Shown in pieces: positions 49,932 through 58,588 of a stretch of DNA of 64,000 nucleotides. Made by a program: the position numbers and the translations under genes. The notes under the pieces were generated by a model. The model searched no databases. It was not told the DNA's origin and worked only from the letters and a program-made list of their open reading frames with translations. Within the stretch, counting starts at the first letter, position 1, and every line of letters begins with the position of its first letter. This DNA is from Paramicrobacterium fandaimingii (GTDB lineage Bacteria; Actinomycetota; Actinomycetes; Actinomycetales; Microbacteriaceae): contig NZ_CP061170.1 in NCBI RefSeq assembly GCF_011751745.2, positions 3,348,001 to 3,412,000 on the forward strand, given 5' to 3'.

Positions 49932-50900
49932 TTACCGAGGGTGAGTGGGGTCCGCGACGCCACCGGACGCCGGCGGAACCGCTACGGCGTCTGCGCGGCC
50001 ATCGCCGCCAAATCGTTCCGCCGCGAAATCGAGCAAGGCCGAAGCGCGCGGCGTGAGATTCATGTCATCGGGCCAGATCCCCACTACATGCGAGACCGTG
50101 GCAGGAGGGTCAAGGGGGCGGATGACGACCGGACGCCCCTCGACGCTCATCGGGAGCGCGTTGGGTCGTGACATGAGAAGTCCGTAGCCCACACCGCGAC
50201 CGACGAGAGCCTCAACGAGGCTGGTCTCGGTGACCCGGGTTTCGACGCGGGGCTCAAGGCCGCGCGCGGTGAACGCATCGGCGACGTTGATGGTGCCCGG
50301 TGTCGCGTGGAACAGTACGAGAGGTTCACTGACGAGATCCGCGAGGTCGACCGTGTCGGCCGACGAGAGCGCATGGCTGGGGTGCAAGTGAGCCTCCAGC
50401 CGCGTCGCGTAAATGTTGCGCCGGCGATATCCGACAGGCAGGTTCACGTTGTACACGAGAACCACGTCGAGCCGACCGGCGTCGAGTGCCGCAAGCAGCT
50501 CCTCATAGGTGCCCACCATCACCTCAATGTGCACTCCCGGATGCCGCTTCGGAAACCCTTCGAGAAGCTCTGGAAGCACGCTCGTGGCGAAGCTCGAATA
50601 GCAGCCGAGCTTGACGGGCCCTCGAAGTTCCTCGCCTCGACGAGCATCCAGAACGAGCTCGTGCGTGTCGGCGACGATCTGGCGAGCCTGTTTCGCAAAC
50701 TGCTGACCTGCCGGCGTCAGGGTAAGGCCACGCGCCTTTCGACGAACGCACAATTGCTCGCCCACCGCGGTCTCGAGCCCGGTGATGGCCTGCGACAGCG
50801 CAGACTCTGAAATGTGCAGATGAGCAGCGGCCGCACTCAGTGTTGTGAAGTTCGGCAGGGCCGAGAACAGTTCGAGTTGCCGGATGCTCACGTCGGCCAT
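49932..50900 (-). CDS. LysR family transcriptional regulator
   Basis: The 322-residue protein has the LysR N-terminal HTH (IRQLELFSALPNFTTLSAAAAHLHISESALSQAI) and a C-terminal co-inducer domain (PVKLGCYSSFATSVLPELLEGFPKRHPGVHIEV, GVGYGLLMSRPNALP). A Pro-rich C-terminal tail ends ..PPASGGVADPTHPR. It is divergent from the MHS transporter and flavin monooxygenase genes, the usual arrangement for activation of aromatic acid degradation. The co-inducer is probably the substrate or an intermediate. Confidence 0.9.
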   Translation of the reverse strand: MADVSIRQLELFSALPNFTTLSAAAAHLHISESALSQAITGLETAVGEQLCVRRKARGLTLTPAGQQFAKQARQIVADTHELVLDARRGEELRGPVKLGCYSSFATSVLPELLEGFPKRHPGVHIEVMVGTYEELLAALDAGRLDVVLVYNVNLPVGYRRRNIYATRLEAHLHPSHALSSADTVDLADLVSEPLVLFHATPGTINVADAFTARGLEPRVETRVTETSLVEALVGRGVGYGLLMSRPNALPMSVEGRPVVIRPLDPPATVSHVVGIWPDDMNLTPRASALLDFAAERFGGDGRADAVAVPPASGGVADPTHPR

Positions 50901-51050
50901 GTCGCCTCTTCTCGTTCTTGCTACTTAAGGTAACCCGAACTATATCCTCATATTACTGTGATTTACATGTAGAGATCGACGTCGCACTATGGGAGCACCA
51001 CAATCCCGAGCCCCATCCCATGAGGGGCAACAATGACGTGAGGGACAACG
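50901..51050. promoter_or_regulatory. Divergent LysR/transporter promoter region
   Basis: This 150-bp AT-rich space contains ATAT-CCTC-ATAT (50942-50953), within the T-N11-A size range for LysR sites, and other short AT-rich stretches. No single site stands out; the region is named for its position between divergent LysR and MHS genes. Confidence 0.4.
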
Positions 51051-52430
51051 ATGAGCTCTACTCTTGCCGCCGGCAATCCCACTTCTCAGCGACGGATCGC
51101 CTTTGCGACGATCATCGGCACCACCATTGAGTGGTACGACTTCTTCATCTATGCCACGAGTGCCGGACTCGTGTTTGCACAGCTGTTCTTCAAACCCGCG
51201 GGCGAGGACATCGGGCTCCTACTCTCCCTCGCCACCGTGGGCATCTCGTTTCTGTTTCGCCCGCTCGGCGCGGTTCTCGCAGGGCACTTCGGTGACCTGA
51301 TCGGACGGCGCGCGATGCTCGTCATCACGCTCCTGCTGATGGGTGGAGCGACGACCCTCGTCGGCACGCTTCCCACCTACGCGCAAATCGGCGTCGCCGC
51401 GCCGATCGCCCTCCTCGTTCTGCGCATTCTTCAGGGCCTCTCGGCCGGCGGCGAATGGGGCGGAGCGGTCCTGATGGCCGTCGAGCACGCGCCGGCGAAT
51501 CGCCGAGGCCGCGCCGGCTCCTGGCCCCAGCTCGGCGTCCCGCTCGGCTTTCTTCTCGCCTCGGGCATGACTGCCCTCATGACGGGCGTCATCTCCCCGG
51601 GTGAGGCATATCTTCAGTGGGGCTGGCGTGTGCCGTTTCTGGTGAGCGTCGTTCTCATCGGCGTGGGTTTCCTGATCCGTCGTGCGGTGGAAGAGAGCCC
51701 GGTGTTCACCGAGATCGCCCAGCGCGGCAAGCAGACAAAGGTTCCGATCGTCGCGCTGTTCAAACGCCACTGGTATCTCGTCATTCTTGCGGCGCTCGTG
51801 TTCGTCGGAAACGGCGTTCCCGGTTACATGACCACGGGCGGTTTCCTCAACAACTACGCCATCAACGTGCAGAACATCGACACCACATCGGTGCTCATCG
51901 CGGCGGTCGTTGCGGCGGCAATCTGGTTCTTCTCAACCCTTGCCGCGGGCTACCTGTCCGATTCAATCGGTCGGCGGAACACCTTCCTGATCGGCTTTGG
52001 CCTGCAGGCCGTCGTGGTCTTCCCCATCTTCTGGTTGATCGATACGGGCACGCTGTTCGGGCTCTACGCCGCATTGGTGCTGATCTCGACAGGGCTCGGC
52101 CTCACGTACGGGCCACTGGCCACGTGGTACGCAGAGATCTTCCCGGCATCCATTCGGTTCACGGGTGTGTCGATCACCTACGCCATTGGAGCTGTTCTCG
52201 GTGGGGCGTTCGCGCCCATGATCTCGCAAGCGCTGCTGGAGGCCACGGGAACAACGGTCGCGGTCTCGGGGTACCTGCTCGTCGCGACACTTCTTGGAGC
52301 AGGAGCAGCACTGTGTCTGCGCGACCGCCCGGGCATTCCGCTCGGGCCAGACCACGAGGCCGAGCAAGCGACCGGAGCCACGATGTTCACGCCGATCACT
52401 GCTGCCCGCGAGCCGGCAGAAAACCGCTAG
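51051..52430 (+). CDS. MFS transporter, metabolite:H+ symporter (MHS) family
   Basis: The 459-residue, 12-helix protein has the MHS start TTIEWYDFFIYATSAGLVFAQLFF, MFS motif A GHFGDLIGRRAML and RILQGLSAGGEWGGAVLMAVEHA. It also carries FWLIDTGTLFGLYAALVL. This group carries shikimate, benzoate-type and dicarboxylate substrates with protons. AGGGACAACG precedes the ATG at 51051. It is first in a unit with a flavin monooxygenase and an F420-type reductase, and is divergent from LysR. It is expected to import the aromatic or heterocyclic acid that the monooxygenase uses. Confidence 0.9.
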   Translation: MSSTLAAGNPTSQRRIAFATIIGTTIEWYDFFIYATSAGLVFAQLFFKPAGEDIGLLLSLATVGISFLFRPLGAVLAGHFGDLIGRRAMLVITLLLMGGATTLVGTLPTYAQIGVAAPIALLVLRILQGLSAGGEWGGAVLMAVEHAPANRRGRAGSWPQLGVPLGFLLASGMTALMTGVISPGEAYLQWGWRVPFLVSVVLIGVGFLIRRAVEESPVFTEIAQRGKQTKVPIVALFKRHWYLVILAALVFVGNGVPGYMTTGGFLNNYAINVQNIDTTSVLIAAVVAAAIWFFSTLAAGYLSDSIGRRNTFLIGFGLQAVVVFPIFWLIDTGTLFGLYAALVLISTGLGLTYGPLATWYAEIFPASIRFTGVSITYAIGAVLGGAFAPMISQALLEATGTTVAVSGYLLVATLLGAGAALCLRDRPGIPLGPDHEAEQATGATMFTPITAAREPAENR

Positions 52431-52476
52431 GCAAGCGCACGAGATGCGTACACCGCTCACCAGTTAAGGAGAAGCA

Positions 52477-53700
52477 ATGGTAGATACAACCACCAGAATC
52501 GCGGTCATCGGCGGAGGGATGGGCGGGCTCACCGCTGCGATCGCGTTGACGAAGATCGCCGGAGTCCAGGTCACCGTGTTCGAGCAAGCCGACCAATTGG
52601 GCGAGGTCGGCGCCGGCGTCACGGTCGCGCCGAACGCCGCGCGCGTTCTCGACAGACTCGGTGTGCTCGATCGGATCAAGCAGCTGGGGGCTGTTCCCGA
52701 CGGACATGGTGTTTACCTCGACGCCATGGGCGGCATGGTCACCGACGCGGCATGGGAGGATTCAGCAAAGCAATACCAGAACATCGGAATGTACCGGCCC
52801 GACCTCATCAGCGCCCTCGCTCAGGCCGTCGACCCCGATACGGTGCGCCTCGGCCACCGCTTGAGCTCAGTTGAGACAGTGGACACTGGCGTTCGCGTGA
52901 GGTTCGCGAACGGCGTGGACGACGTGTTCGACGCAGTCATTGGTGCAGACGGCATTCACTCAGTGGTGCGGAACGCTGTGGATCAGCATCCTGAACCCGT
53001 GTACTCGGGGTACATCGTCTACCGTGGAGTCGTCGACGCGTCTCGTCTGCCCGCTGACTGGCCGATGATCAGCCAAGTGTGGATGGGCAACAGGCGGCAT
53101 TTCATGTGCTATCCGCTGCAACAGCGCAAGCTGTTCAACTTCGTTGCCGGCATCCCGAGCGACAGGCCCCTGAATGGACCGTGGTCTGGCCCGGCAGACG
53201 TCAGCGAGCTTGCCGCAGAATTCGCTGGGCCGGATTGGGACCCGCGGTTGCAGCACTTCATCGATCTCATCGACAAGACGTTCTGGTGGGGGCTCTTCGA
53301 CCACGAACCCCTCACCAACTGGTCACGTGGACCGATCACGCTGCTCGGTGATGCCGCGCACACGATGCTCCCCCATCAGGGTCAGGGCGTGAACCAGGCG
53401 ATCGAAGACAGCATGGCCCTCGCCACGTTCCTCGCGGAGGCCGACGACGTCACCGACATCCCCGAAGCATTCAGGCGGTACACCGCTGTGCGCATGCAGC
53501 GCACAGCGATTCTGCAGAACGGATCCCGCAGAGCCGGCGCCATGTTCGATGCGCAGTACGAATTCGCCGACCTGACAAAGCGCGACGCCGACATTCGCGT
53601 CGGCCGGGATTTTCGTCGCAGCGCGGTGTTCGACTACGACGCGCAGAAGGTCGCCGAGCACGCTCTCAATCGATTCAGGAAGGTGGTCCAGTTCACATGA
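52477..53700 (+). CDS. FAD-dependent monooxygenase (salicylate/6-hydroxynicotinate hydroxylase type)
   Basis: The 407-residue flavoprotein has the single-component hydroxylase signatures: RIAVIGGGMGGLTAAIAL (GxGxxG, FAD), the DG motif IGADGIHSVVR near residue 150 and TLLGDAAHTMLPHQGQGVNQ (GD motif). It also has a C-terminal helical region. Length and motifs fit salicylate 1-monooxygenase, 6-hydroxynicotinate 3-monooxygenase or 3-hydroxybenzoate 6-hydroxylase; which cannot be told. GAAGGAG-like (taaggagaag) precedes the ATG. It lies between the MHS importer and an F420-type dinucleotide-binding protein. Confidence 0.9.
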   Translation: MVDTTTRIAVIGGGMGGLTAAIALTKIAGVQVTVFEQADQLGEVGAGVTVAPNAARVLDRLGVLDRIKQLGAVPDGHGVYLDAMGGMVTDAAWEDSAKQYQNIGMYRPDLISALAQAVDPDTVRLGHRLSSVETVDTGVRVRFANGVDDVFDAVIGADGIHSVVRNAVDQHPEPVYSGYIVYRGVVDASRLPADWPMISQVWMGNRRHFMCYPLQQRKLFNFVAGIPSDRPLNGPWSGPADVSELAAEFAGPDWDPRLQHFIDLIDKTFWWGLFDHEPLTNWSRGPITLLGDAAHTMLPHQGQGVNQAIEDSMALATFLAEADDVTDIPEAFRRYTAVRMQRTAILQNGSRRAGAMFDAQYEFADLTKRDADIRVGRDFRRSAVFDYDAQKVAEHALNRFRKVVQFT

Positions 53701-54317
53701 CAACGATCAGCATCATCGGCAGCGGCAAGATGAGCGGAGCGATCGCAACGGTCGCAACGCGGGCGGGCGCCGCCATTCAGATCATCAAACGCAGTGTGGC
53801 AAGCACGACTGAAGCTCACCCGGGGCTTGAATACGGGATCATGGGCGACGAGCTCACCGGCGATCTCGTCGTGCTCGCCGTTCCTTATGGCGCGTACCCG
53901 AGCATCCTCGAGCACTACCGGGATCAGCTCAGCGAGAAGGTGGTCATCGATATCAGCAACCCCATCGATTTTTCCACGTACGACGAGTTGACGTCACCCG
54001 CAGACTCCTCGACTGCCGCCGAGCTCACCAAACTGCTCCCCGAAGGAGCCGCCGTCGTGAAGGCGTTTAACGTCAATCTCGGCGATACGCTCACCAGCGG
54101 CACGAACGGCACAACGCGCACGACCGTGCTGTATGCCGGAGACTATGCAGACGCGAAGATGACCGTCGCCGCGCTCATCGAAGCAGCGGGCATGCGGGCG
54201 GTCGACGTCGGCCCTTTGACCCGCGCGCGGGAGCTCGAAGCGATGGGCTTCCTTCAGATCATCATGGCGGCGCTCGGGAAAACGCACTATGAATCAGGGT
54301 TCACCTTGCTGCCGTGA
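53697..54317 (+). CDS. NADPH-dependent F420 reductase-like dinucleotide-binding protein
   Basis: The 206-residue protein has ISIIGSGKMSGAIATVATRAGAAI as its Rossmann start, LVVLAVPYGAYPSILEHY and VVIDISNPIDF. It also has AAVVKAFNVN, GVDVGPLTRARELEAMGFL-like matching text (VDVGPLTRARELEAMGFLQ). This is the Fno-like/NADP oxidoreductase coenzyme F420-dependent family. The ATG overlaps the monooxygenase stop by ATGA, so it is coupled to it. It may supply a reduced cofactor or act on an intermediate. The cofactor is not certain, because the family also binds NADP without F420. Confidence 0.83.
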   Translation: MTTISIIGSGKMSGAIATVATRAGAAIQIIKRSVASTTEAHPGLEYGIMGDELTGDLVVLAVPYGAYPSILEHYRDQLSEKVVIDISNPIDFSTYDELTSPADSSTAAELTKLLPEGAAVVKAFNVNLGDTLTSGTNGTTRTTVLYAGDYADAKMTVAALIEAAGMRAVDVGPLTRARELEAMGFLQIIMAALGKTHYESGFTLLP

Positions 54318-54350
54318 TTTGAAGGCCATAGCACAATTCCGATGAGCAGG

Positions 54351-55514
54351 TTAGGTCCCTGGATACGGGGCGAACGCCTCAATCGTCCTAATGCGATCCT
54401 CGTTTAGACTGCGTCCACCACCGACAATGTACCTTGCCGAACCATAACGCTGTCGGACTATTCTCTCCACTATGTCAGAAGAGTAACTGTCATTCAGCGG
54501 TTCACTTGATACCACCCCATCAATCTCCCAATTCAGCGGTAAGTCAGGATTCAAGCGGTCATACCAAGCGCTGATTCTTGTGCCCGCACGAAGGTCCGCA
54601 TACGCTTCCACGCTGTGCATATGAGAATCGAGAGTGTGTTCAGGCAATGCTCTCGAAGCAGACTGCAGTGCACTTTCTCCGGGGTCCACGACCGTCACAT
54701 TGGCAGTCGCCGACAAGTTGGTTGCAAGGAAGGTTCGCGTAGCTAAGTCGCTTGCAGGGAACGAGTAGCCAATTACGTCTAGTTCGTCTGCAGCACGAAG
54801 CGCGGTCGCTGCCTCACGCCATTGCGCTGTTAGTGCCGTTTTGCCGTAATAGGTATTTTTCGCACTTGTCGGTGGTACGAGAAAGGGTTCCAGGTCTGTG
54901 TAACGAGCGGAATCATTTTCAGCCTTCTGAAATCTCGGCCTATAGACGAGTTGTTCGGTGCTTGGTGCTTTATCTCCTGCGTGCATCCAGTTGATTGATC
55001 CATGCAGTTTCAGAAGTGTAGGAAGCGCACGCGTCGGAGGAGTTTCCGCGAAAATACCGCCCGTGCCGGGGAGCTGGCGCTCCACGAGCGGCACAGAGTA
55101 GTAATGGACAAGGTTGTGTGTCCATCGCGTCTGAACCAAAGCTATCTCAAGTAGGGTGTCGTAATTGAAGGTTAGAATCGTGGCACCCTCGTGCGACCAT
55201 TGCCAAGCCAACCTGTCGAGCCAACTAGGAAAGTGGTCAGTCGACTTCGATTCCGCTTCCACTATCGAGTCATATATGGCCCGGACGCCCTCTAGAAAGC
55301 AAGCGTGATTTCGAAGATTATCGCTGTCCATTAGCCAAGGTTCGTCAGACGCAAGGTGCGCAAGCCAGGCCTCCAAATCCTGTCCAGATGGCGCAAGTGT
55401 CGATGCTGGCAACCCCAATCTTTCGAGAACAGCGGACGCAAGATCCGCCATTAAAGGCATTTGCTGGTTTATTGCTCGGGAGAACCCTGCCCCGAGTAGA
55501 ATCACTTTCGTCAC
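54351..55514 (-). CDS. SIR2-like family protein (putative NAD-consuming, defence-type)
   Basis: The 387-residue protein has the SIR2-fold NAD-binding landmarks VILLGAGFSRAINQ at the start, ILTFNYDTLLEIAL, LLKLHGSINWMH, LDVIGYSFPASD and NVTVVDPG. These define the bacterial SIR2-like group that includes NAD-depleting phage defence effectors. Codon use is visibly more AT-rich than flanking genes, pointing to transfer. It is a single gene on the minus strand, with no recognisable partner downstream. The immediate upstream same-strand region is degraded coding sequence that ends 12 bp before its start. Confidence 0.82.
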   Translation of the reverse strand: MTKVILLGAGFSRAINQQMPLMADLASAVLERLGLPASTLAPSGQDLEAWLAHLASDEPWLMDSDNLRNHACFLEGVRAIYDSIVEAESKSTDHFPSWLDRLAWQWSHEGATILTFNYDTLLEIALVQTRWTHNLVHYYSVPLVERQLPGTGGIFAETPPTRALPTLLKLHGSINWMHAGDKAPSTEQLVYRPRFQKAENDSARYTDLEPFLVPPTSAKNTYYGKTALTAQWREAATALRAADELDVIGYSFPASDLATRTFLATNLSATANVTVVDPGESALQSASRALPEHTLDSHMHSVEAYADLRAGTRISAWYDRLNPDLPLNWEIDGVVSSEPLNDSYSSDIVERIVRQRYGSARYIVGGGRSLNEDRIRTIEAFAPYPGT

Positions 55515-55525
55515 GAACTCATTGT

Positions 55526-56110
55526 CTATGATCTGTCTCGTCTGGCCCGGAGTACATCAGCGCTGGTGTTGACCTCTGGATCAACGCTGACCCGCATGTC
55601 TGGATGAGGCGCCTGCGCGGGCTGAACCGGTCTCTGCACTCGTAGTCGCCGTGGCCTGGTCAATCTTCATTCCAGCCCCTCACCGCATTCTTCGCCGTTA
55701 GGGCGGTGCGCAGCGCGGTCGCTACAGTATCTACAGCGGCCGCCCGCCACGACCATCCGCCGACGGGCGGCATCCCGATAGACCTGCACATCAAGCACCC
55801 ACGTGACGCCGAAGCGATCGGTGATCGCATGCCATAAAGGAGGGCGCACCGCGATGAAGCGAGCGACGGGACCACGTCGGCTCCTTCAGCGATGGCGACG
55901 GCACGCTTGAACAACTCGGGCCACGCCGCTACCGGCTTACCTCCGGGTCGTGGTCATGAGTTTCCCTTGCAACATCCATGAGCCATTTCTTTGTGCCGAT
56001 CCATACGACCGACCAGCGTGCTCGCGGACACGTGCGCGGTACTCGCGGTACGTCTATCGAGCGTCTCTCCCGCCTCAGCGTAAGGCAACCAGATCAAGTA
56101 GAACGCGCTA
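55526..56110 (-). pseudogene. Degraded coding sequence upstream of the SIR2-like gene (function unknown)
   Basis: The 600-bp gap holds protein-like minus-strand frames. The strongest piece reads RPPLWHAITDRFGVTWVLDV then QVYRDAARRRM.. It is closed by a TGA at 55667-55669, yet continues in frame to a TAG at 55526 as ..PDMRVSVDPEVNTSADVLRA... Another piece with WPELFKRAVAIAEGADVV lies upstream in a shifted frame. A further one with LIWLPYAEAGETLDRRTAST ends at 55954. The breaks suggest one or two decayed genes. I recognise no family. The remnant lies directly upstream of the lower-GC SIR2-like gene. Confidence 0.45.
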
Positions 56111-56114
56111 CCGG

Positions 56115-57077
56115 TCAGGCGCTAGCGAGAGCGGCGTCGATCTCCGCGGCGGTGGGAGACGTAGAGGGGCCGGCCTTCGTCACCGCCAGAGCCGCCGCGA
56201 CATTGGCACGGCGCACTGCTTCGGGCAGCGGCATTCCACGCAGCAGCGCTGCCGTGAGCACACCGCCATGGGCATCACCGGCGCCGTTCGAGTCGACGGC
56301 AGTCACCTCAATCGCCGGGATCGTCTCGGCGGCAGCTCCTGCTCGAGCGAGGAAAGCGCCGTTCTCGCCGTCACGAACAATGACCGCGCCACCGACACGA
56401 ATCATGCTGCTCAGTCGTTCCGCGGCGGCGGATTTCTCACGACCACCGCTCAGAATCTGCGCCTCTCGCGCATTCAACGTCAAGATGTCGGTGCGACGCA
56501 GCACACGATCGCGCACGTCGGCATCGAGTTCGCCGATGAGTGGACTCGGATCGAGCACCACCCGTATGTTGCCCGGAATACTCTCGAGCCATCCGGGGAT
56601 GACCGCCGCATTTCTCGGGTGAGCGAGGCTGTACCCGGAGACGAAGATGATGTCGTTCTCGTGCAGCGCGACGCGCGCAAGATCGTCTGCCGTCAGCATC
56701 CCCTCGGCACCGACGGATGTCACGAACGTGCGCTCGGTCGTGGCGTCGACGAGGGCAACGCAGTATCCGCTGTCGACATCCGCAATGCCCGTCTGCACAA
56801 CGTCGAATCCACTGTCGGCCAAGGCTGCACGCACCGTCGACCCGAACGGGCCTGTGCCGTATTGCCCCGTGAAGACAACTCCGGCACCATCGCGTGCGGC
56901 GGCGATCATCGTGTTGAAGCCGCCGCCCGCCGTGTGCAGCGATGAGTGCGCGAGCGTGTCGCCACCCGGCTCGGGAATCGCGTCGATCTGCATGACAAGA
57001 TCGACGATCACATTGCCGACGTAAACGAGTCGGCCGCGGGCAGGCATGCCTTGATCCGACTTGCTCGACTCAGACAC
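56115..57077 (-). CDS. PfkB/ribokinase-family carbohydrate or nucleoside kinase
   Basis: The 320-residue kinase has the PfkB start YVGNVIVDLVMQIDAIPEPGGDT, the GG motif TAGGGFNTMIAAARDG and the C-terminal AVDSNGAGDAHGGVLTAAL. The anion hole and catalytic Asp lie in GAGD. Members phosphorylate ribose, adenosine, pseudouridine or related compounds. It is last in a unit with NCS1 permease, ADP-ribosylglycohydrolase and GntR genes, and overlaps the permease by 8 bp. Phosphorylation of an imported nucleoside or its ribose is the best guess. Confidence 0.87.
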   Translation of the reverse strand: MSESSKSDQGMPARGRLVYVGNVIVDLVMQIDAIPEPGGDTLAHSSLHTAGGGFNTMIAAARDGAGVVFTGQYGTGPFGSTVRAALADSGFDVVQTGIADVDSGYCVALVDATTERTFVTSVGAEGMLTADDLARVALHENDIIFVSGYSLAHPRNAAVIPGWLESIPGNIRVVLDPSPLIGELDADVRDRVLRRTDILTLNAREAQILSGGREKSAAAERLSSMIRVGGAVIVRDGENGAFLARAGAAAETIPAIEVTAVDSNGAGDAHGGVLTAALLRGMPLPEAVRRANVAAALAVTKAGPSTSPTAAEIDAALASA

Positions 57078-58542
57078 TGTCGGTCACCGTTTCGCGAGCG
57101 TCGCCCGACGTTAGCGGAATCGCACCAGCGCGCGCCCCGCCGAGCACGAAGTAGAGCCCACCGGCGATGACGAACGTGGCAATCCAGGCCAGGCCGTTCG
57201 TTGCGACCCAGGTGTGCGAGAACGCGCCCGTGAACCACGGAGCATCCGCCGGACCCACCTTCGAGAACAAGAGCCCCACGACGATTGCGATGGCCCACGA
57301 CCCGAAAGCACGCCACTCGATGCCGCCGCGATACCAGTACCCGCTGTCGGAACGCAGATTGAGCAGGGCATCCGGGTCGTAGTTATGACGCTTGATCATG
57401 TCGACGAGGAACACGGCAAGCCAGGCGGTAATGGGGATGGCGAGCACCGAGATGATCGTGATGAACGGGCCATAGAAGCTGTCGGCGACGAGCATGAAGT
57501 AGAGCGCTCCGATGAATGTCACGAGTACATCGAGGGTGACGGCGTAGATGCGCTTCACCTTGATTCCGAGCGTCAGCGTTGTGAGCCCCGCCGAGTATAC
57601 GGACAGGTGGTTCGAGAGCAGCAGCCCGCCAAACGCAGCAATGAGGTAGGGAACAGCCATCCACGAGGGCAGAAGTTCGCGGATCGCCGCGACCGGGTCG
57701 GATGCTTCGGCCAGCGACGGGTCGCCGATGGTCACGAGCGAACCGATTCCGATCAGCACAATAAGAGGGATGCCGGCGCCCGCCGCCGCGGATGCCACAA
57801 GGTGTCCGGCGCGCACTGACTTCCGCTGGTAGCGCGACATGTCGGCTCCCGCGTTCGCCCACCCGATTCCGGTGCCCGCGGCGATGACGCTGATGCCGAC
57901 GAGCATTGCGCTGACCGGGCCGGGCGCTGCGGCGAAGACGGCCTCCCAGTTGACCGTTGCGACGATGAATGCCGCAACGACGAGGTTGAGCGCACCGAAG
58001 ATCCACGTCGACCACTTCTGGATGACCAGAATCGCCGCGTGCCCGAGGCCGGAGACGAGCAGCGTGCATACCTCGAAGATCACGATGGCCACGATCGCGA
58101 GCAGGGGAACGGCCTTCGCGTCGCCCGACACACCGAACAGGATCGTGAACAGAGACAGCAGCACGAATGCGCCGGTCGTCGTGTTCACGGTCTCCCAGCC
58201 GAGCCGCGACAGCAGCGAGACGAGTGTGGGCCCGATGTTGCCGCGCACGCCGAAGATGGCGCGGGAGAGCGTCATGCTCGGTGCTCCACCGCGCCGGCCG
58301 GCGATCGAGACGACGCCAACGAGCGCGAACGCACCCGCCGCGCCGATCACGGCGACGATCACGGATTGCCAGAAATTGAGCAGTTGGAACGCCACGAGCG
58401 ACGCCCCGAGCGGCAGGCCGAGAATGGAGATGTTCGCGGCGAACCACACCCAGAAGAGCTGCAGCGGGTTTCCGTTGCGCTCGGAGTCGGGCACGGGCTC
58501 GATGCCGCGCTGTTCAATTCGTGAAGGGATGTTGTCGCTCAT
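57070..58542 (-). CDS. NCS1 family purine/cytosine permease
   Basis: The 490-residue, about 12-helix transporter carries the NCS1 features: an N-terminal polar lead ending PLQLFWVWFAANISILGLPLG, then RAIFGVRGNIGPTLVSLLSRLGWETVNTTTGAF, and GIGWANAGADMSRYQRKSV. Members import cytosine, purines, hydantoin or thiamine-like bases. It follows the ADP-ribosylglycohydrolase gene by 46 bp on the same strand and overlaps the PfkB kinase gene. It probably brings a nucleobase or nucleoside-like molecule into the pathway of this operon. Confidence 0.88.
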   Translation of the reverse strand: MSDNIPSRIEQRGIEPVPDSERNGNPLQLFWVWFAANISILGLPLGASLVAFQLLNFWQSVIVAVIGAAGAFALVGVVSIAGRRGGAPSMTLSRAIFGVRGNIGPTLVSLLSRLGWETVNTTTGAFVLLSLFTILFGVSGDAKAVPLLAIVAIVIFEVCTLLVSGLGHAAILVIQKWSTWIFGALNLVVAAFIVATVNWEAVFAAAPGPVSAMLVGISVIAAGTGIGWANAGADMSRYQRKSVRAGHLVASAAAGAGIPLIVLIGIGSLVTIGDPSLAEASDPVAAIRELLPSWMAVPYLIAAFGGLLLSNHLSVYSAGLTTLTLGIKVKRIYAVTLDVLVTFIGALYFMLVADSFYGPFITIISVLAIPITAWLAVFLVDMIKRHNYDPDALLNLRSDSGYWYRGGIEWRAFGSWAIAIVVGLLFSKVGPADAPWFTGAFSHTWVATNGLAWIATFVIAGGLYFVLGGARAGAIPLTSGDARETVTDSV

Positions 58543-58588
58543 GGACGTCCTTGTCGGTCGTAGTGAAAAAGAGAGGGTGGGATGCTGC

